A stretch of 9,072 bases of DNA from an uncultured Collinsella sp. (GTDB lineage: Bacteria > Actinomycetota > Coriobacteriia > Coriobacteriales > Coriobacteriaceae), in assembly GCA_900754385.1 (NCBI GenBank), contig CAAECP010000117.1, positions 1 to 9,072 on the forward strand. The letters run 5' to 3'. The first letter of the stretch is position 1, and every line of letters starts with the position of its first letter. The position numbers and the translations under genes are program-made. A model generated the notes under the pieces. That model was not told the origin of the DNA. It saw nothing but the letters and a program-made list of their open reading frames with translations, and searched no databases. Shown piece after piece: positions 7,855 to 9,072 of the stretch.

Positions 7855-7890
7855 CGCCCGCCGCACCTTAATGGCACGGCGGGCGATTTT
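7855..7890. terminator. GC-rich hairpin between the zinc-ribbon gene and thrS
   Basis: CGCCCGCCG (7855-7863) and CGGCGGGCG (7877-7885) form a perfect 9-bp stem around a 13-base loop. On the plus strand it is followed by ATTTT. On the minus strand, where the zinc-ribbon gene ends about 100 bp earlier, the following bases are CTTGTA, a poor U-run. It is probably the transcription stop for the zinc-ribbon gene, but as a minus-strand terminator it is imperfect. Confidence 0.5.
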
Positions 7891-7983
7891 CTACGCATGC
7901 TTCATCGTGTGATCGGGGTGCGCATGTGGCTTGCGCGGGGTGCGCGGTGCCCGTGGTTTGCGGCCGGCCCGACGATGGATGCG

Positions 7984-8415
7984 TTACTGGATGCGAGTTC
8001 GGCAGTAGGGGCAGACCTTCCAGTGCGCATCGAGCGGGCGATGGCAGCTGGGGCATACGTTGCGAACCTGGGTATCGCACACCGGGCAGACGACGAAGTC
8101 CTTCTCGATGGGCGCGCCGCACTGCGGGCAGGTGCCGTACTGGGCAAGCTGGCGCTCGCGCAGGGCCATGTCCAGCTCCTGCTCCTCGCGGTCGGACGCG
8201 TAGGAGTGCGGGCGCAGGACCAGGTAGGCGATGAGGCCCACAAACGGGATGAGGGCGATGATGCCCCATGCCACGTAGGCGCTGGCGCCGCGACGGCGAG
8301 CGTCTATGAACACATAGACGACCGACAGCACATACAGGGCGATGATAAAGCCAACAAAGGCATAGACGACGCCCATAAGCTGCGGCGACATGAGCTCGGA
8401 GATGTACTTGGACAT
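7984..8415 (-). CDS. Small membrane protein with PLDc_N-like segment and double zinc ribbon
   Basis: A 143-residue protein of unknown job. Residues 14-37 and 47-67 are hydrophobic and should be membrane helices. The second, with LIPFVGLIAYLVLRP (55-69), looks like the PLDc_N (phospholipase D-nuclease N-terminal) module, which in bacteria often occurs alone as a membrane anchor. The charged linker DREEQELDMALRERQ (75-89) looks helical. The C-terminus has four CxxC pairs: C96/C99, C110/C113, C121/C124 and C135/C138, spaced as a double zinc ribbon (two zinc sites), probably in the cytoplasm. I chose the ATG at 8415 because AAAGGT lies 9-10 bases upstream and the protein then begins MSKYISEL. A longer reading to 8460 adds only unlikely residues. 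It stands alone between thrS and the repeat array. Similar helix-plus-ribbon proteins exist widely in Gram-positive bacteria; a link to stress or envelope sensing would be speculation. Confidence 0.85.
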   Translation of the reverse strand: MSKYISELMSPQLMGVVYAFVGFIIALYVLSVVYVFIDARRRGASAYVAWGIIALIPFVGLIAYLVLRPHSYASDREEQELDMALRERQLAQYGTCPQCGAPIEKDFVVCPVCDTQVRNVCPSCHRPLDAHWKVCPYCRTRIQ

Positions 8416-8513
8416 TACGGGTACCTTTCGGAATATTAACAGTCCGGTCAAGTTTACCACGGGGTTTGTTTATATGGGACCACGGCTAGGGGCGGGGCTG
8501 GCGCGGACACAAA

Positions 8514-8851
8514 CATCTCAATCTGTAACAGGTGGGAGCGGAATCCGGGCCTAGATGTTACAGATTGAGACACAGGGAAACTTCCAGACCCAATGTCTCA
8601 ATCTGTAACAGTTACTCAGCTTAAACGGGTCCAGGTGTTACAGATTTAGACTGAGGAATCTCTCACCGACTTCAATCTCAATCTGTAACATCTTGGGCCC
8701 CAAAACCCCTCTTACTGTTACAGATTGAGACAAAAGAAAACGTTCAGGCCGAATGTCTCAATCTGTAACAGTTACTCGGCAAAAAACAGGTCTAACTGTT
8801 ACAGATTTAGACATTCGAAACCGACTGATAGGTTCATCTAAATCTGCAACT
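8514..8851. repeat. Array of nine alternating inverted 17-bp repeats with regular spacing
   Basis: The unit TGTCTCAATCTGTAACA occurs nine times in strictly alternating orientation. Forward copies are at 8514-8530, 8594-8610, 8674-8690, 8754-8770 and 8835-8851 (the last degenerate). Reverse copies TGTTACAGATTGAGACA or close variants are at 8556-8572, 8636-8652, 8716-8732 and 8797-8813. Spacers are 25, 21, 25, 21, 25, 21, 26 and 21 bp, so forward copies recur every 80 bp (last step 81). The unit contains the symmetrical core CTGTAACAG. Reverse copies alternate GATTGAG, GATTTAG, GATTGAG, GATTTAG, and two spacers 160 bp apart start GTTACTC, pointing to growth by duplication of 160 bp. No gene overlaps the array. 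It lies between the zinc-ribbon gene and a tyrosine recombinase. It is not a CRISPR array. Function unknown; recombinase or regulator binding are the leading ideas. Confidence 0.93.
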
Positions 8852-8882
8852 ATTTACCGCGCCCGTTTTACCTGCTGGTTTG

Positions 8883-8908
8883 TTGGGAAATATCCCAATT
8901 TATCCCAA
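8883..8908. repeat. Small palindrome and 10-bp direct repeat at the 3' end of the recombinase gene
   Basis: TTGGGA (8883-8888) and TCCCAA (8893-8898) are inverted around AATA. The stretch 8891-8910 is two near-identical 10-mers, TATCCCAATT and TATCCCAAGT. It spans the recombinase stop codon. It could be a core-type recombination site, since attachment sites often lie at one end of the integrase gene, or a weak terminator; neither is shown. Confidence 0.4.
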
Positions 8909-9072
8909 GTGCGTCAAAACGGAACGCGCCACCTGCTCACGGGAGGGACGAATATAATGTCGCCCCGACACGTCAGGCAGGGAGTGTCCCATGAGCATTT
9001 CCATGAGGTCCCAGGGCATGTGCAGCACCATCTCGCAGATGGTTCGCCACGAATTGCGAAGGTTCGACCACG
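8900..9072 (-). CDS. Tyrosine recombinase/integrase, C-terminal end (starts outside window)
   Basis: The first full codon is at 9070 and the TAA is at 8902-8900, giving 56 residues. LRNSWRTICEMVLHMPWDLM (4-23) corresponds to the box II region of tyrosine recombinases, with the second catalytic Arg in NSWRT (R9). LMGHSLPDVSGRHYIRP (26-42) holds the conserved GHS (28-30) and the nucleophile Tyr (Y39). A short tail, SREQVARSVLTHLG, follows, as is normal for the family. The usual His of the H-x-x-R motif appears to be Asn here. The enzyme cuts and joins DNA at specific sites. Whether it is a phage or ICE integrase or a DNA-inverting enzyme cannot be told from this part. The 3' end faces the alternating repeat array only 48 bp away, a place where attachment or accessory binding sites are often found. 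Confidence 0.88.
   Translation of the reverse strand, partial: WSNLRNSWRTICEMVLHMPWDLMEMLMGHSLPDVSGRHYIRPSREQVARSVLTHLG

Noticed and set aside
8416..8513. Promoter for the zinc-ribbon gene
   Set aside because: TTGACC (about 8450) and TATAAA-like (about 8470) words occur, but no pair at acceptable spacing could be made. Nothing else was seen in this stretch.
8514..8851. CRISPR array
   Set aside because: Repeats alternate in orientation, are only 17 bp, and the 21-26 bp spacers show similarity to one another at 160-bp offset. No cas gene is seen in the window.

Overview
The window looks like chromosomal DNA of a gut actinobacterium of the class Coriobacteriia, most likely Collinsella or a close relative. 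This rests on the G+C-rich codon use of thrS and rmlA, the protein style and the gene set; it is an inference, since no rRNA or marker search could be run. Every gene I can support is on the minus strand, so transcription runs from high to low coordinates.

Positions 1-5666 hold an exopolysaccharide/capsule operon of eight genes. Read in transcription order they are a NusG-family antiterminator (LoaP/UpxY-like, 5076-5666), a membrane phosphoglycosyl transferase that should start the lipid-linked glycan (4289-5029), a CgeB-like glycosyltransferase (3272-4288), an NAD-dependent sugar epimerase/dehydratase (2439-3275), a hexapeptide O-acetyltransferase (1868-2446), two GT2 glycosyltransferases (1152-1865 and 361-1155) and the N-terminal part of rmlA (glucose-1-phosphate thymidylyltransferase, 1-348, running off the window). 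Genes overlap by 4-8 bp or lie close together. The logic is transcription control first, then initiation on the lipid carrier, chain extension and decoration, with dTDP-rhamnose precursor supply at the end. The middle glycosyltransferase genes are visibly poorer in G+C than rmlA and thrS, as expected for an exchangeable cassette between conserved ends.

Positions 5667-5992 are a dense regulatory region: a -10 box for the operon, a strong hairpin at the predicted 5' end of the transcript, a second hairpin next to the ribosome binding site, a 13-bp inverted repeat flanking the promoter, an internal palindrome, and two tandem intrinsic terminators that close off thrS. Positions 5993-7756 are thrS, a threonyl-tRNA synthetase of the short type without an N-terminal TGS domain, with its own sigma-70-like promoter. 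Positions 7984-8415 encode a small membrane protein with four CxxC zinc-ribbon pairs.

Positions 8416-8899 have no gene. They contain the most striking structure in the window: nine copies of a 17-bp element in strictly alternating orientation, with spacers of 25 (once 26) and 21 bp in turn, and signs of a 160-bp higher-order duplication. Right beside it (8900-9072) is the C-terminal end of a tyrosine recombinase gene that enters from outside the window. The array may be a binding or recombination region for that enzyme, but this cannot be decided from the sequence alone.
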